Positions 26,338 through 36,361 are shown, numbered from the stretch's first letter. The stretch is 64,000 nt of DNA from Brooklawnia sp963780175 (GCA_963780175.1 CAWAAT010000008.1:1-64000), one strand, 5' to 3'. Notes: generated by a model from the sequence alone, not told the origin. A program made the numbers and translations.

Positions 26338-27462
26338 ATGCGACTCCTGTTCATCTCTGGAACCACCGTGGGCGGCTCGGGCAGAAGCCAACGCGAGTTG
26401 GCCGGCCAACTTGTCCACCGTGGCCACACCGTGCGGTTCTTGGTGGACGACGACCAGCGGGCACCCGCGACGCGGTGGCTCTATGGCCATCTCTCGGACG
26501 CCTCCGTTCGAGTGGCAGGAACACGCCTTGAGTCTGCAGCAACGTGGCTGCGGACGCGGCTCGGTCGTCGGACGACCCAAACGATGATCGGCGACTTGCC
26601 TCACCAGGTGACGCCGGTCCCGCAGAATGCCCTGCCGAACGCGTTGACGAGCGTCCGGCCCGACGTCGTCGTCGCCAACAGTGTCGAACGGTGGGCGTGG
26701 CGGCTCATCCACGAGACCTGCAGGGCTGCCGGGGTTCCCACGATCCTTTACGTTCGCGAGGACGACAGTCTCCGTCACCTGGAGTCGGGGGCAGTGCCCG
26801 ACGTCCTGGTCGCAAACGCTGAGTCACTCGCGGAGCGGCTCCGGGCACAGGGCTTCGAGTGCGCATTCGTCCCTTCCGTCGTGGACGTATCGATCACCCG
26901 GACGGAGTCGACTCGCCGCGTGGCGCTCGCGATCAACCCGGCGCGCAGCCGTGGTGGCGACATCGTGTGGGCGCTGGCCGCAAGGCTGCCCGAGATTCCG
27001 TTCGTGGTGCAGGAGTCGTGGCCCCTGTCTGGCGAGGAACTGGCGGACGTGCAGCGACACACCGAATCGCTCCCCAACGTCGAGTTCCGACGCGCCGCTC
27101 CGCCGGGCCCGAACCTGTACGGTGACGCCCGCGTTCTCCTCGTCCCGTACCGGGTGGACAATCGTCCGCGGGTCATCCTGGAGGCGCAATCCAACGGCAT
27201 CCCGGTGATCGTCGGTGACGTGCCCGCCCTGGTCGAGGCGATCGGGGACGGCGGGATCAGTGTCCCGCTGGAGTCGATCGACGCCTGGGCGGCGGCGGTC
27301 AGGTCGCTCTGGGAAGATGAGGAACTCTACCTGCGCCTCGTGGACGCCGCGTGGGCGCACGTTCACCGACCTGAGGTCGATCCGGACGCAGTCACGCAGC
27401 GTTTCGAGGAACTCCTGGTGGCTTCGACGTCAGGTGGCCGTGGCAGGCATCAGACCGCGTAG
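26338..27462 (+). CDS. Glycosyltransferase family 4
   Basis: The 374-residue reading starts at the ATG at 26338, two bases after the previous stop, giving LLFISGTTVGGSGRSQRELA, a typical GT-B N-terminus. The donor domain has VLLVPYRVDNRPRVILEAQ-SNGIPVIVGDVPA with the conserved Glu. The two domains join near residue 190. It ends the four-gene rightward run and overlaps the 3' end of the convergent A-T-TE gene by 13 bases. Confidence 0.9.
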   Translation: MRLLFISGTTVGGSGRSQRELAGQLVHRGHTVRFLVDDDQRAPATRWLYGHLSDASVRVAGTRLESAATWLRTRLGRRTTQTMIGDLPHQVTPVPQNALPNALTSVRPDVVVANSVERWAWRLIHETCRAAGVPTILYVREDDSLRHLESGAVPDVLVANAESLAERLRAQGFECAFVPSVVDVSITRTESTRRVALAINPARSRGGDIVWALAARLPEIPFVVQESWPLSGEELADVQRHTESLPNVEFRRAAPPGPNLYGDARVLLVPYRVDNRPRVILEAQSNGIPVIVGDVPALVEAIGDGGISVPLESIDAWAAAVRSLWEDEELYLRLVDAAWAHVHRPEVDPDAVTQRFEELLVASTSGGRGRHQTA

Positions 27463-29926
27463 CGGCGCAGCCCTTGGCCGATCGGGTTCGCCTGCAGTCG
27501 GTGCATCTCACTGTGCCCACCTGCGACCTCGAGCGTCGTGATCAGACCAGTGACATGCCGGTCGTACCCGAGGGTCTCGCCGAACTTCTGAGCTCGGGGT
27601 GCCGTCGACACCACGAGCAGGTCGCCTGCGTAGGGGTGCGGCCGGTATGCCCGCCGGGCCAGTGAAGAGGCATGACTCACGGCAACCAGCCGCTGCTGAG
27701 CAGGTACTTCGCCGCCAACCGTTGGCCTGACGAATCGGGCGCGCTCGAAGCTTCGCCGGAGGCGCCGCAGCAGGTTGGTGAGCCTGCGATGCAGGGCTGG
27801 ACGGCGCCCGGCCTTGTGCGTGTTGAACCAGGGGCTGAACATGTCACCGACACCCACAACTACAGGTCTCTGCTCCCTCGAATCGAGGATGCGGGCCGCC
27901 TCGAGTGCCACCCACCCCCCCATCGAGTTGCCGTAGAGCACCAGGGGGCCGGCCAACCCTGCGCGCTCGATCTCGTTGACCAGCCTCTGAGCGATGGCCT
28001 CGATGGTGCGGGCAGGCTCCTGCCCCGGGCGGTGCCCTGGGTAGTCGAACAGGTAGATGGCTGGTCCTGCCCCGATCGCGTCTGCGATCAGGTCGAGGCC
28101 GACGGCGTGGCCCGCCTGCCCGGGGATCAGCACCACGTTGGTCGCGCTGCTTCCCGTCCGGTAGGTGACGAGCAGCGCGTCAGAGGGCCCCGCAACCATG
28201 AGCTCTTCGATGTGGCGAGCGAGCTCGTCCAGCCTCGGAACCGCGTGGACGTCGACGAGGGGGAGATCGACCCCGAACTCGTTGCTGATGCAGAACACCA
28301 TCTCCATGACGGCGAGGGAGTCACCACCGATGTCGAAGAAGCGATCCGTTCGTGAGGCAGGCGAGGGCAAACCGAGGACGCTCTGCCAAATGTGGGCGAG
28401 CCGCTCCTCAGTCGGGCTGTAGGCGCCAACTGCATCGGTCGTTCCCTGCGGACTCTCGAGGAGGCGTCCTTCAGCGAAGGCCTGCGAGAGCGAGCGCCGT
28501 TGCGGCTTGCCCGTGTCACTCTTCGGGATGCTCCTTACCGGGAGAATGCGACGCGGGATCTTGTACGCCGCGAGACGTGACGCCAGCTCGTTGCGCAGCG
28601 CGGGCACCTCGAGTGTGGCCCCGTCCACCAACACCACGCACACAACGATGTCCTCGCCCAGCATCTCGTCGGGCACCCCGAACGCGACAGCCTCCGCCAC
28701 ACAGGGGTGATCAAGGATCGCCTCTTCCACCTCGCGAGGCGAGATCTTCTCCCCAGCTCTGTTGATCTGCTCCTTCGCGCGTCCGGTGATCGTGAGGTAA
28801 CCGTCCGAGCCGAGTCTGCCGAGGTCTCCGGTGCGGAACCAGCCGTCGATGAATGCACCGTCGTTGGCTCCCATGGGAGATGAGTAGCCCCGGAACACCG
28901 CCGGCCCCCGCACGAGAATCTCACCCTCGCCATCCGCGTGGACCGTTCCGTTGATGCCCAGGATCGCAATGTCGGTGCCCGTTGCCCGACCGACGCTGCC
29001 GAAGCGCCGCTCACCTGGTGGAAGGGGGTTGGCGGCGATCTGGTACGCCTCGGTCATGCCGTAGACCTCGATCATGGGGGCTCCACACCGGGCTTCCAGC
29101 TGCCTGGCCAGCTGTGGTGGCAGCGGGCCGGAGGCTGAGCGCATGAGGCGAAAACCGCTCCACGATCCTTCTGACTCGAGGACGAGACGGTGGATGGTTG
29201 AGGCAGCGGTGTACCACGTGCACTCGAACCGTTCCGCCCACTCGAAGAAGCGGCGCTGGTTGATGCCCGGGGTGCACACGATGCTGCCCCCTGCCGCGAG
29301 CGTGCTGAGCGCGGCCCCCAGGAGCCCGTGGCTGTGGAAGAACGGCATCACGTTGAGGCATCGATCTGCCTTGGTCAGGCTGAGCGAAGCCACGACGTTG
29401 CGCGCCGCTGCCGTCAGGTTGCCGTGGGTGAGGGGAACCTGCTTGGGACGCGCGGTGGTTCCGGCGGTGTGCAACAGGAGGGCCACCGCGTCTGCCCCAG
29501 GGTTGTCGAGCGGGGCAGCGTTCGCTACCGGCAGGGTTCGGGCTCGAACGACAGGAGGGGGAGCCCGGTCCCCGCGGCAAGCTGGACCGCAGGACCCGAT
29601 TCACCAGGCTCGACCACGATCGCGACAGCCTCAACGTCCGAGGCTAGCCGCTTGAGTTCATCGACGGTGTAGGACGGATTCACGGGGGCGCACACCGCCG
29701 CACTCATGACGCCAACGATCGCTACGAGGAACTCCGGCCCACTCGGCATGCTGACCAGCACTACGTCCGACCGGCCGACTCCGAACGCCCGCAGGCTCGC
29801 CCCGATCGTCCGAACGCGATCCAGAAGTTGCGCATAGGTGAGGGTGCTGCCGGGTTCCACGCCAAGGACAGCGGGGGCCTCCGGGGTCGTGGCCGCCGCG
29901 GACTCAAGCAAGTCGAGGACGGTCAC
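27450..29926 (-). CDS. Adenylation-carrier-thioesterase (A-T-TE) NRPS-like enzyme, one frameshift
   Basis: The start ATG at 29926 opens an AMP-forming domain (LTYAQLLDRVRTIGASLRAF). The frame changes near 29530, between LPLLSFEPEP and PLDNPGADAVALLLH. Then follow the P-loop HTAGTTARPKQVPLTH, YGMTEAYQIA, the GYLTITGRAKEQINRAGEKIS hinge and catalytic Lys in SDTGKPQRR. A carrier domain has the phosphopantetheine Ser in DIGGDSLAVME. An alpha/beta hydrolase thioesterase with GNSMGG ends the protein. There is no condensation domain, so it likely activates one carboxylic acid and releases or transfers it. Oxalyl-CoA-synthetase-like adenylation is possible. Placement among glycosyltransferases suggests glycan acylation. 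Confidence 0.85.
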
Positions 29927-29991
29927 GCTCGCACCTCCATGATTCTGGCTCTGCTAACCTTCAGTGACTTGACTACGCGAAATCCCGCACA

Positions 29992-30011
29992 CTGACCAAC
30001 CCGTTGGTCAG
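29992..30011. promoter_or_regulatory. Perfect palindromic operator candidate
   Basis: CTGACCAAC-CC-GTTGGTCAG is a perfect 9-bp inverted repeat with a 2-base centre, the size and form of TetR-family operators. It lies in the 119-base divergent gap, 65 bases upstream of the A-T-TE gene and 34 bases upstream of the glycosyltransferase at 30046. It could control both. No regulator gene is adjacent. Confidence 0.55.
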
Positions 30012-30045
30012 CCAAAGCGTCTTTCGATGACTTGGAGTCTAGATC

Positions 30046-30903
30046 GTGGAAGTCTCAATCATAGTGTGCGCTCACAACGAGGAACGGCACCTGCCGGCTC
30101 AGTTGGACGCTCTCGTGGCGCAGGACTGGGACGGCGAGTGGGAAGTGATCGTGGTGGACAATCGTTCCACGGACGCGACCGCGAGAATCGTCCGGGACCG
30201 TGCTGCGCAGGACACCCGCATTCGCTTGGTGGCGGCCCATGAACGAGCGGGTCAAAGCTACGGTCGAAACGTCGGTGCGCGTGCTGCGAAGGGGGAATCC
30301 CTCGCCTTCTGTGACGCAGACGACGTGGTGGCCCAGGGCTGGCTCGCCGCCATTGGCGAAGCGCTACGACAGTACGAAGTAGTCACTGGCCCGCATGAGC
30401 TCGACAGACTCAATCCTTCTTGGCTTGCCAACACTCGAGGTCGCTCGATTGAGGAGCCTGTCGGAACCTTCTACGGCATCTTTCCTTGCATTCGTGGAGC
30501 TGGTTGGGGAATCCGACACGCAGTCTGGGACGAACTCGGGGGGATGAGGGAGGACTTGCGGGCCTGCGAGGATATTGAGTTGTCTCTTCGCTGCTGGCGC
30601 CATGGCCACCAAATCGTCGGCCTGCCGGACGCCGTCGTTCATTACCGATACCGTGATTCGCCCCGGGCGCTCTGGCGGCAGGGGCTCGCCTACGGCCAGA
30701 ACAGGCCGCGAATAGCACGCATGCTGGTGGACGCAGGACTCCCGCGCCCACCCCGTCTGGCGGGTGCCCGATCATGGCTGCTGCTCCTGTTGAGGCTGCC
30801 CACTCTGGCGACACCTCAAGGACGAGCTGCTTGGATGTGGATCGCTGGAAACAGAGTCGGACAGGTGATCGGCTCGTGGCGCGAGCGCGTGCTGATGCTG
30901 TAG
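30046..30903 (+). CDS. Glycosyltransferase family 2
   Basis: The 285-residue enzyme starts at the GTG at 30046 with EVSIIVCAHNEERHLPAQL. It has VDNRSTDATARI, the metal site FCDADDVVAQGW and the acceptor region CEDIELSLRCWRHGH. A hydrophobic stretch near residues 240-255 (WLLLLLRLPTL) may anchor it. It resembles the product at 25466-26335, indicating an older duplication. It stands alone rightward, divergent from the A-T-TE gene and sharing its palindromic upstream region, and converges on the WecB-like gene 16 bases away. Confidence 0.88.
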   Translation: MEVSIIVCAHNEERHLPAQLDALVAQDWDGEWEVIVVDNRSTDATARIVRDRAAQDTRIRLVAAHERAGQSYGRNVGARAAKGESLAFCDADDVVAQGWLAAIGEALRQYEVVTGPHELDRLNPSWLANTRGRSIEEPVGTFYGIFPCIRGAGWGIRHAVWDELGGMREDLRACEDIELSLRCWRHGHQIVGLPDAVVHYRYRDSPRALWRQGLAYGQNRPRIARMLVDAGLPRPPRLAGARSWLLLLLRLPTLATPQGRAAWMWIAGNRVGQVIGSWRERVLML

Positions 30904-30919
30904 GCGTGCCGGACGCTAT

Positions 30920-32089
30920 TCAGGCTCTCTGCTGCTGACCGTCCACAACGTTGAGGAACCTGAAGATCGCGTCAACGGACAATCGCGCAGCTGATCCGTC
31001 ACCATAGGGGGAAGGTGTCTTTCGTAGTCTCTCCGCCATCTCCACACGACGGGAGAACAACGCGGCTGCGGTTTCCACCAGTGTGTGGTCAGGTTTTGCC
31101 AGCTGGGCGAAGGTACCGATGACCTCGGGCCGTTCCGTTGACCGGCGCAGAACGACAACAGGTCGTTTCCACACACTGGCTTCCTCTTGCACTCCACCGG
31201 AGTCGGAAATCGTGAACGCGGCGTTGGCTGACAGGTTCACGAACTCGTCGTAGGCAAGCGGCTCGACGACCACGAGGTCGTTGAGCAGTGCCTGCAGCCC
31301 GAAAGCCTCGGCTCTCTGACGAGCTCTTGGGTGCAAGGGAATCAGGATCGGGCAGACAGTACGCGAGATCTCTCCGAGCAAGGTGAGCGCGGTGCTCAAC
31401 TCCTGCGGCCCATCGGTGTTCTCGGGACGGTGGATCGTGGCCAGGGCATACTCGCCCACAGCCAGGCCCAGACTCTCAAGCCGGCTCAGCGCCGCTCCGC
31501 TGCCGTGGTTCAATGCACGCTGGGCTGCTGCCACGACGGTGTTGCCGGTGACGACAATTCGGTCGTCAGGAATGCCCTCTCGAAGCAGGAGTTCTCTACT
31601 GTGCTCTGTGGGGGCGAGGCACAAGTCGGCGAGGTGATCAGTCGCGACTCGGTTGTGTTCCTCCGGCATTCGTCGGTCGAAGCTGCGCAGGCCCGCCTCG
31701 ACGTGGATGAGCGGGACATTGTTTGAGTTGGCCGCGATAGCTCCGCCCAGAACCGTGTTCGTGTCACCTTGAACCACAACCGCTGCGACGTCGTGATCCG
31801 AGAGCACCTGATCGACCCCCAGGATGGTGCCGGCGATCTGGTTGGCGCGGGAGCCACCGCCCACGGCGAGAGAGGCGGTGGGCGTCGGCAGACCCAACTC
31901 GGCCATGAAAGAACCCGACATCGCATGGTCCCAGTGCTGGCCGGTGTGGATGAGCAGGGCGCGATCTCCCAGCAAGGTCACGATCTCGGCAAGCTTGATG
32001 ATTTCCGGTCTGGTGCCAAGGACGACCGCAATCTTGCCCTTCGACTCTCGGGAGCCTTCAGATCCCGTCGGCAGCGCCTGCGAATTCAC
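30920..32089 (-). CDS. wecB: UDP-N-acetylglucosamine 2-epimerase (non-hydrolysing)
   Basis: The 389-residue enzyme interconverts UDP-GlcNAc and UDP-ManNAc. Motifs are VVLGTRPEIIKLAEI, HTGQHWDHAMS, VQGDTNTVLGG, HVEAGLRSFDRRMPEEHNR and the C-terminal SDSGGVQEEA. The GTG at 32089 is chosen because GGAG lies 9 bases upstream; the frame is open further up but only as the antisense of the previous gene. It overlaps the upstream glycosyltransferase by 32 bases. With the dehydrogenase at 9224-10505 it could give UDP-ManNAcA. Confidence 0.92.
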   Translation of the reverse strand: MNSQALPTGSEGSRESKGKIAVVLGTRPEIIKLAEIVTLLGDRALLIHTGQHWDHAMSGSFMAELGLPTPTASLAVGGGSRANQIAGTILGVDQVLSDHDVAAVVVQGDTNTVLGGAIAANSNNVPLIHVEAGLRSFDRRMPEEHNRVATDHLADLCLAPTEHSRELLLREGIPDDRIVVTGNTVVAAAQRALNHGSGAALSRLESLGLAVGEYALATIHRPENTDGPQELSTALTLLGEISRTVCPILIPLHPRARQRAEAFGLQALLNDLVVVEPLAYDEFVNLSANAAFTISDSGGVQEEASVWKRPVVVLRRSTERPEVIGTFAQLAKPDHTLVETAAALFSRRVEMAERLRKTPSPYGDGSAARLSVDAIFRFLNVVDGQQQRA

Positions 32090-33191
32090 GGACCACTCCT
32101 TCCTTCCAGCGGCTTGCGTCAAGGTACGAGGCCGCGTCGGCGACGCCAGGGGGACGCGCTGTGCCGATCGATTCGAGGTAGGAAACAACGGCCTCGGCAA
32201 CCGTTTCCGGCGAAGCATGCCAGTCGACCACGATGCCCGCGCCAGACTGCTCCACCTGCTTTTCGATGTCCCAGCCACAGCGGCTGACGACGACCGGTGC
32301 ACCAGCGGATAGGTATTCCCCGAACTTCATCGGCCACGCCACCTGATTCACCAGGTTCGGGGCACGGTACAGGAAGCCGAGTCGTGCCTCAGCCAGCCAT
32401 TGTGCTACTTGACCGGGGTCGCTCGAGGCCACCAGTTCAGCAACCTCGTCCGGCAGGCCCTCAAGGAGAACCCTCGCACGTGGGTCACGACTGATGACTC
32501 GGAATCGCAAGCTTGAATCGAGCCGATGGATGGCCTGCCACACGAGGCTCAGTCGATCGAGTCCCTGCCACGGAGACCCGCCGCCCTGATACGTCAGGTG
32601 AGTGGGGGCCGACATGTGGTGGACGCCGAAAACGCCCGTGTCGACAGTGTTCGGAACCACCGTCACACTCTTGGCGTTGAGTCTTGAGTTCACCAGCCGA
32701 CTCATTGGCTCGGAGACCACCACATGCCTCCGAGCATGAACTCGACGTCCGAACCACCAGGCTGCGGCGACAGCGGCACGTGCGCGCCACCCCGAACGGC
32801 TGAGCAATCGTTCTTCAGGAATGCCGTTGATGCACCAGACATCGCACCGCCCCGGCGGTAGGAACGCGCCTGCACTGAAGCCCACGGCAATCACGGAGGA
32901 GGTGCGGGGGATTGTGCGCCTGAGTTCCGACTTGGCGGCTCGAAGCCGGGTGAGTCGGGAATCGATGGTCCTCAGTGAACGCACGGAGGGCTTGCCCTCG
33001 ACCAGTGGTCTCCAAGCGTCTTCGCCTGCCCCGAGACCGGGAGTCAGATGGACGACGTCCACGCTCTCAAAAGCCTCCGCCGCACAATCCAGCAGGAATG
33101 CGATCCGGGATCGCTCTATGTCCAGCTGGCCCCGGTAGATGAACACGGCTCGCGCTCCGCGACTCACGTCTATCCTCAATCCACGGTTCAT
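32058..33191 (-). CDS. Glycosyltransferase family 4
   Basis: The 377-residue GT-B protein has a donor-domain core (PNTVDTGVFG, LTYQGGGSPWQGLDRL, PMKFGEYLSAGAPVVVSRCG with the conserved Glu). The N-terminal half is less typical of the family. The start ATG at 33191 is 2 bases after the ABC exporter stop, and the gene overlaps wecB at its 3' end, so the three form a leftward operon. The linkage formed cannot be told from sequence. Confidence 0.85.
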   Translation of the reverse strand: MNRGLRIDVSRGARAVFIYRGQLDIERSRIAFLLDCAAEAFESVDVVHLTPGLGAGEDAWRPLVEGKPSVRSLRTIDSRLTRLRAAKSELRRTIPRTSSVIAVGFSAGAFLPPGRCDVWCINGIPEERLLSRSGWRARAAVAAAWWFGRRVHARRHVVVSEPMSRLVNSRLNAKSVTVVPNTVDTGVFGVHHMSAPTHLTYQGGGSPWQGLDRLSLVWQAIHRLDSSLRFRVISRDPRARVLLEGLPDEVAELVASSDPGQVAQWLAEARLGFLYRAPNLVNQVAWPMKFGEYLSAGAPVVVSRCGWDIEKQVEQSGAGIVVDWHASPETVAEAVVSYLESIGTARPPGVADAASYLDASRWKEGVVREFAGAADGI

Positions 33192-33193
33192 GG

Positions 33194-34957
33194 TCAGACG
33201 ATGCCGGCCGCAGCCAACGCCTTGCGATAGAACTCGTTGCTTTCGCGCAGAGCCTCGGGTGTGTCTACTGCGGTGACGCGGCCATCTTCGACCACGACGA
33301 TGCGGTCACAGAAGTCGAGGGTCGACATTCGGTGGGCAATGATGATGACAGCTACCTTGCCGTGCAGCCCCGCGAGGGTCGCTCGAATCAACACCTCGCT
33401 CTGACCGTCCAGGGCGGAGGTTGGCTCATCCAGCACCAGCAACTCGGGCTGCCCCACCAGGGCACGGGCGATCGAAAGTCGCTGCCGTTGCCCACCGGAG
33501 AGCTGGCTGCCGCGTTCGCCAAGGTGCGTGTCGAAGCCGTTCGGCAGTCCGTTGATCTCGTCCAGCACGTTGGCCTGGGTTGCCGCGCGGCGCAGTGCCT
33601 CATCGTCGAAGCCCTCGCGGAAGAACCGGATGTTCTCCGCGACCGTCCCGGTGAACAGCAAGGGTTCCTGCGGCACGAAGGTGACCCGGCGCGTCCACCA
33701 TGAGCGGTCGACTTCGCGAAGGTCGACGCCGCTCACCGCGATCGTCCCTTCAGTCGGTCGACGCAACCCCAGCACGAGCTGCGCCAGGGTTGACTTGCCG
33801 GCTCCCGACGGGCCGATCACCCCGAGCATCTCGCCGGGTTCGATGACCAGGTCGACGTCGGCGAGCGCCGGACGGTCCTCGGTGTAGGCGAAGGTCACGT
33901 CCCGGAACTGGACAGGGGTGACGGCCGAAGGCAGCGAGCCGCCGTCATCGGCTCGGTTCGACCGGTAGTTGCCGATGGTTTCTTCGACCTGTTCCAGGGA
34001 CGGCAGTGCTGCGGACAACGCGCCCGATACGGCTAGCAGTTGCTGGCCGTAGCTCAGCGAACGCAGCATCAGCAGCATGATCGATCCGATGGCCGCCAGG
34101 TCGCCTGACCCGCTCGCCTTCAGAACCGCCACCCCCGAGATCACCGCGGTGTACGCGAGGAAGGTGTAGACCGGCGACAACGTGCCGTTGAGCACCTGGA
34201 TGCGACGCTGCTGTTCGGAAGACGCATACACAACCTCTGTCAGCCGGGCGGCAAACCGATCTCGCACCCCGAACGTCTGCATTTCCTGACCGAGGGCGCC
34301 CAACTCGGCGACGGTGGTCGCGAACTTGATGTCGGTTGAGGCGGACACCTTGGCGAGTGCGCGGATGCGATTGCGCACAGGGCTCAACCCCAGACCCAGC
34401 AAGCCCAACGCTGCCAACACGGCAAGGGTCGCCAGCGGGTTCACCAGCACTCCCGCAGACAGGAAAGCCACCAGACTCAAAGATGAGGTGATGGCCTGAG
34501 TGAGCGCGTTCACCGCTCCGCTGATGCGCCCGACGAAGCCCGTGAGCAGCTCCTGCAGCCGGCCGGCGGCCTCGCCCTGCTGCACCCCCCAGTCGGCGCC
34601 CAGGTAGGCATCTGCCATGCGCAACCGCTGTTCGGTGCGCACCACTGCCCCGAGGGCAGCCCCAATGCGCACGGTCGTCAAGCTGAGTGCCAGCCGCACG
34701 ACGATCGCCAACGCCGAGAGGACCAAAGCTGTCGTGGTCGACAAGGAACGCCCAAGCCCTGGTGCGATGCTCTCCCGACCGGCTGCCAGAGCCAGAACGG
34801 TGCTGGTGAGCAGAACCAGAAAACCGGCCTCCAACATCGCCCCGGCGAAAGAGGTGAACCCCAGCAGAAACATGCGTCCGCGGTATTTGCGGGTGAGATT
34901 CCGCAACACAGCCCAACCGCTCTGCGGGCCAGTCTCTTCGGCGCGCGCCTTAGCCAT
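33194..34957 (-). CDS. ABC exporter half-transporter, candidate PglK/MsbA-like glycolipid flippase
   Basis: The 587-residue protein has a six-helix membrane domain at about 25-325 and a nucleotide-binding domain at about 345-585. Walker A is GPSGAGKST, the signature LSGGQRQRLSIARAL, Walker B LLVLDEPTSALD and the H-loop IIAHRMS. The start at the ATG at 34957 is preceded by GAGGGG and overlaps the previous gene by 8 bases. Homodimeric exporters of this type include PglK, which flips lipid-linked oligosaccharide. No Wzx-type flippase is present in the window, so this protein is the best candidate for that step; this is inference from context. Confidence 0.88.
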   Translation of the reverse strand: MAKARAEETGPQSGWAVLRNLTRKYRGRMFLLGFTSFAGAMLEAGFLVLLTSTVLALAAGRESIAPGLGRSLSTTTALVLSALAIVVRLALSLTTVRIGAALGAVVRTEQRLRMADAYLGADWGVQQGEAAGRLQELLTGFVGRISGAVNALTQAITSSLSLVAFLSAGVLVNPLATLAVLAALGLLGLGLSPVRNRIRALAKVSASTDIKFATTVAELGALGQEMQTFGVRDRFAARLTEVVYASSEQQRRIQVLNGTLSPVYTFLAYTAVISGVAVLKASGSGDLAAIGSIMLLMLRSLSYGQQLLAVSGALSAALPSLEQVEETIGNYRSNRADDGGSLPSAVTPVQFRDVTFAYTEDRPALADVDLVIEPGEMLGVIGPSGAGKSTLAQLVLGLRRPTEGTIAVSGVDLREVDRSWWTRRVTFVPQEPLLFTGTVAENIRFFREGFDDEALRRAATQANVLDEINGLPNGFDTHLGERGSQLSGGQRQRLSIARALVGQPELLVLDEPTSALDGQSEVLIRATLAGLHGKVAVIIIAHRMSTLDFCDRIVVVEDGRVTAVDTPEALRESNEFYRKALAAAGIV

Positions 34958-36154
34958 CAGTCTGTGTTCCCCTCCGCGGGCGCCGCGATTCGGCTGGGGT
35001 GTCAGTCCCGCCCTTGTTGCGCAGGAGCTTGGCGTACATGTCCAGTGACGTTCGCGCCACCCGCCGCTGGTCGAACTCCTCATCGGCCCGGTCCTGGGCA
35101 GCCCCACCCAGCCGGACGCGCAGGTCCTCGTCGTCCAGCAGACGCTCGATCCCGCGGGCCAGTGCGTCCCCGTCCTGTGGGGCCACCAGAAGCAGGTGCT
35201 CCCCGTCGCGTCCGATCTCGCGGCAGCCGCGGATGTCGGTCAGCACCATCGGCAGACCGCAGGCGGCGGCCTCCATGGACGCCCGGGAGAAGCCCTCGCG
35301 GTAGGAGGCAAGCACGAAGACGTCCAGCGCCGAGTAGACGGCCGGCATGTCGGTGCGCTCACCAACGAACCGGACAGCGTCTTGGTGCTCAACGCTCACG
35401 GCAGCGTCGGTGTCGTCCGCGGGCCCGACCCAGACGAACGCTGGCCCGTCGCCCAGGCGGTGGGCGGCCTCGGCGAACTCGGCCAGCCCCTTCTCGCGGA
35501 CGCGTCGCCCGATCGTGCCAACCACGATCTCATCGTCGGCCACCCCCCACTCGGCGCGCACCCGGGCGCGTCCCTCGGGGTCGGGTCGGAAGCGCTCCAG
35601 GTCGACGCCGTTGCCGACCACCTGCCACTTGCCGCGCTTGAGGACGCGCCGCAAGGTGCGGGCGTCGGCGGCGTTCTGGAAGAACTCGTAGTCGGAGAAG
35701 CGGATGGCCAGGGCTTCCAGCCCGTACACGAACGCCCGCTTGGCCAGCGGGTCACTTGGACGCGCCCACAGTCCGTGGCAGGTGTTCACCACCACGGGGA
35801 CGCCGGCCAGCCGGCCGGCGATGCGGCCCATCACGCCGGTCTTGGGGTTGTGGGTGTGCAGCACGTCGAGCTCGCAGACGCTCTGATCGTCCGGAATAGT
35901 TCGACGAAGGCGAGCAGGTCGCTGCGAAGGTTCCACGATCGGGTGAGGTGGGTGACCGGGACGTGGGTGACGCCCAGCGCTTTCACGTGCTCGATGTAGG
36001 GGCCCGGTGCGCTGATGCCGAAGACCGTGTGACCGGACGCGACGTCCTCTGCCAGCTCGGTGCCCAGCAGCCACGCCAGGCTCATATCGATCGTCGTCAG
36101 GTGGGCGATGCGCAGCCCCGGGCGCGCCCCGGCCCGATCAGTTGCCCCCGTCAT
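34950..36154 (-). CDS. Glycosyltransferase family 4, one frameshift
   Basis: The ATG at 36154 gives LRIAHLTTIDMSLAWLLGTEL and HVPVTHLTRSWNLRSDL. The frame then changes near 35885, after VELFRTIR, and resumes with ELDVLHTHNPKTGVMGR. The donor domain has GNGVDLERFRPDP, VGTIGRRVREKGLAEF and EGFSRASMEAAACGLPMVLTD, the E-x7-E-like region. Downstream it is coupled to the ABC exporter by overlap. The enzyme is of the PglA/EpsD kind, acting at the inner membrane face. The break is a single indel in otherwise intact sequence. Confidence 0.85.
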
Positions 36155-36247
36155 TCGACCATCATCGCAGATTGAGCGGCCTTGTCATCACGGCTCAGAC
36201 TGCTCACCCACCCAACGGTCACCTGGGCCCGATGGATGACAACTACT

Positions 36248-36277
36248 TTGTCGGCTCCTGTGCCAATCGCCTAGACT
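36248..36277 (+). promoter_or_regulatory. Candidate sigma-70-like promoter of the second Wzc-like gene
   Basis: TTGTCG at 36248-36253 and TAGACT at 36272-36277 are spaced by 18 bases, in the 207-base divergent gap upstream of the start at 36362. This would give a leader of roughly 75 bases. No operator repeat was seen. Confidence 0.45.
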
Positions 36278-36361
36278 CTGGACAACCACGCCCTTTTGGA
36301 AGGTGTACCGCATGCTGCCCACCGCGAAGCTCCCCGTGACAGAGACAGCGGGGCAACCAGC

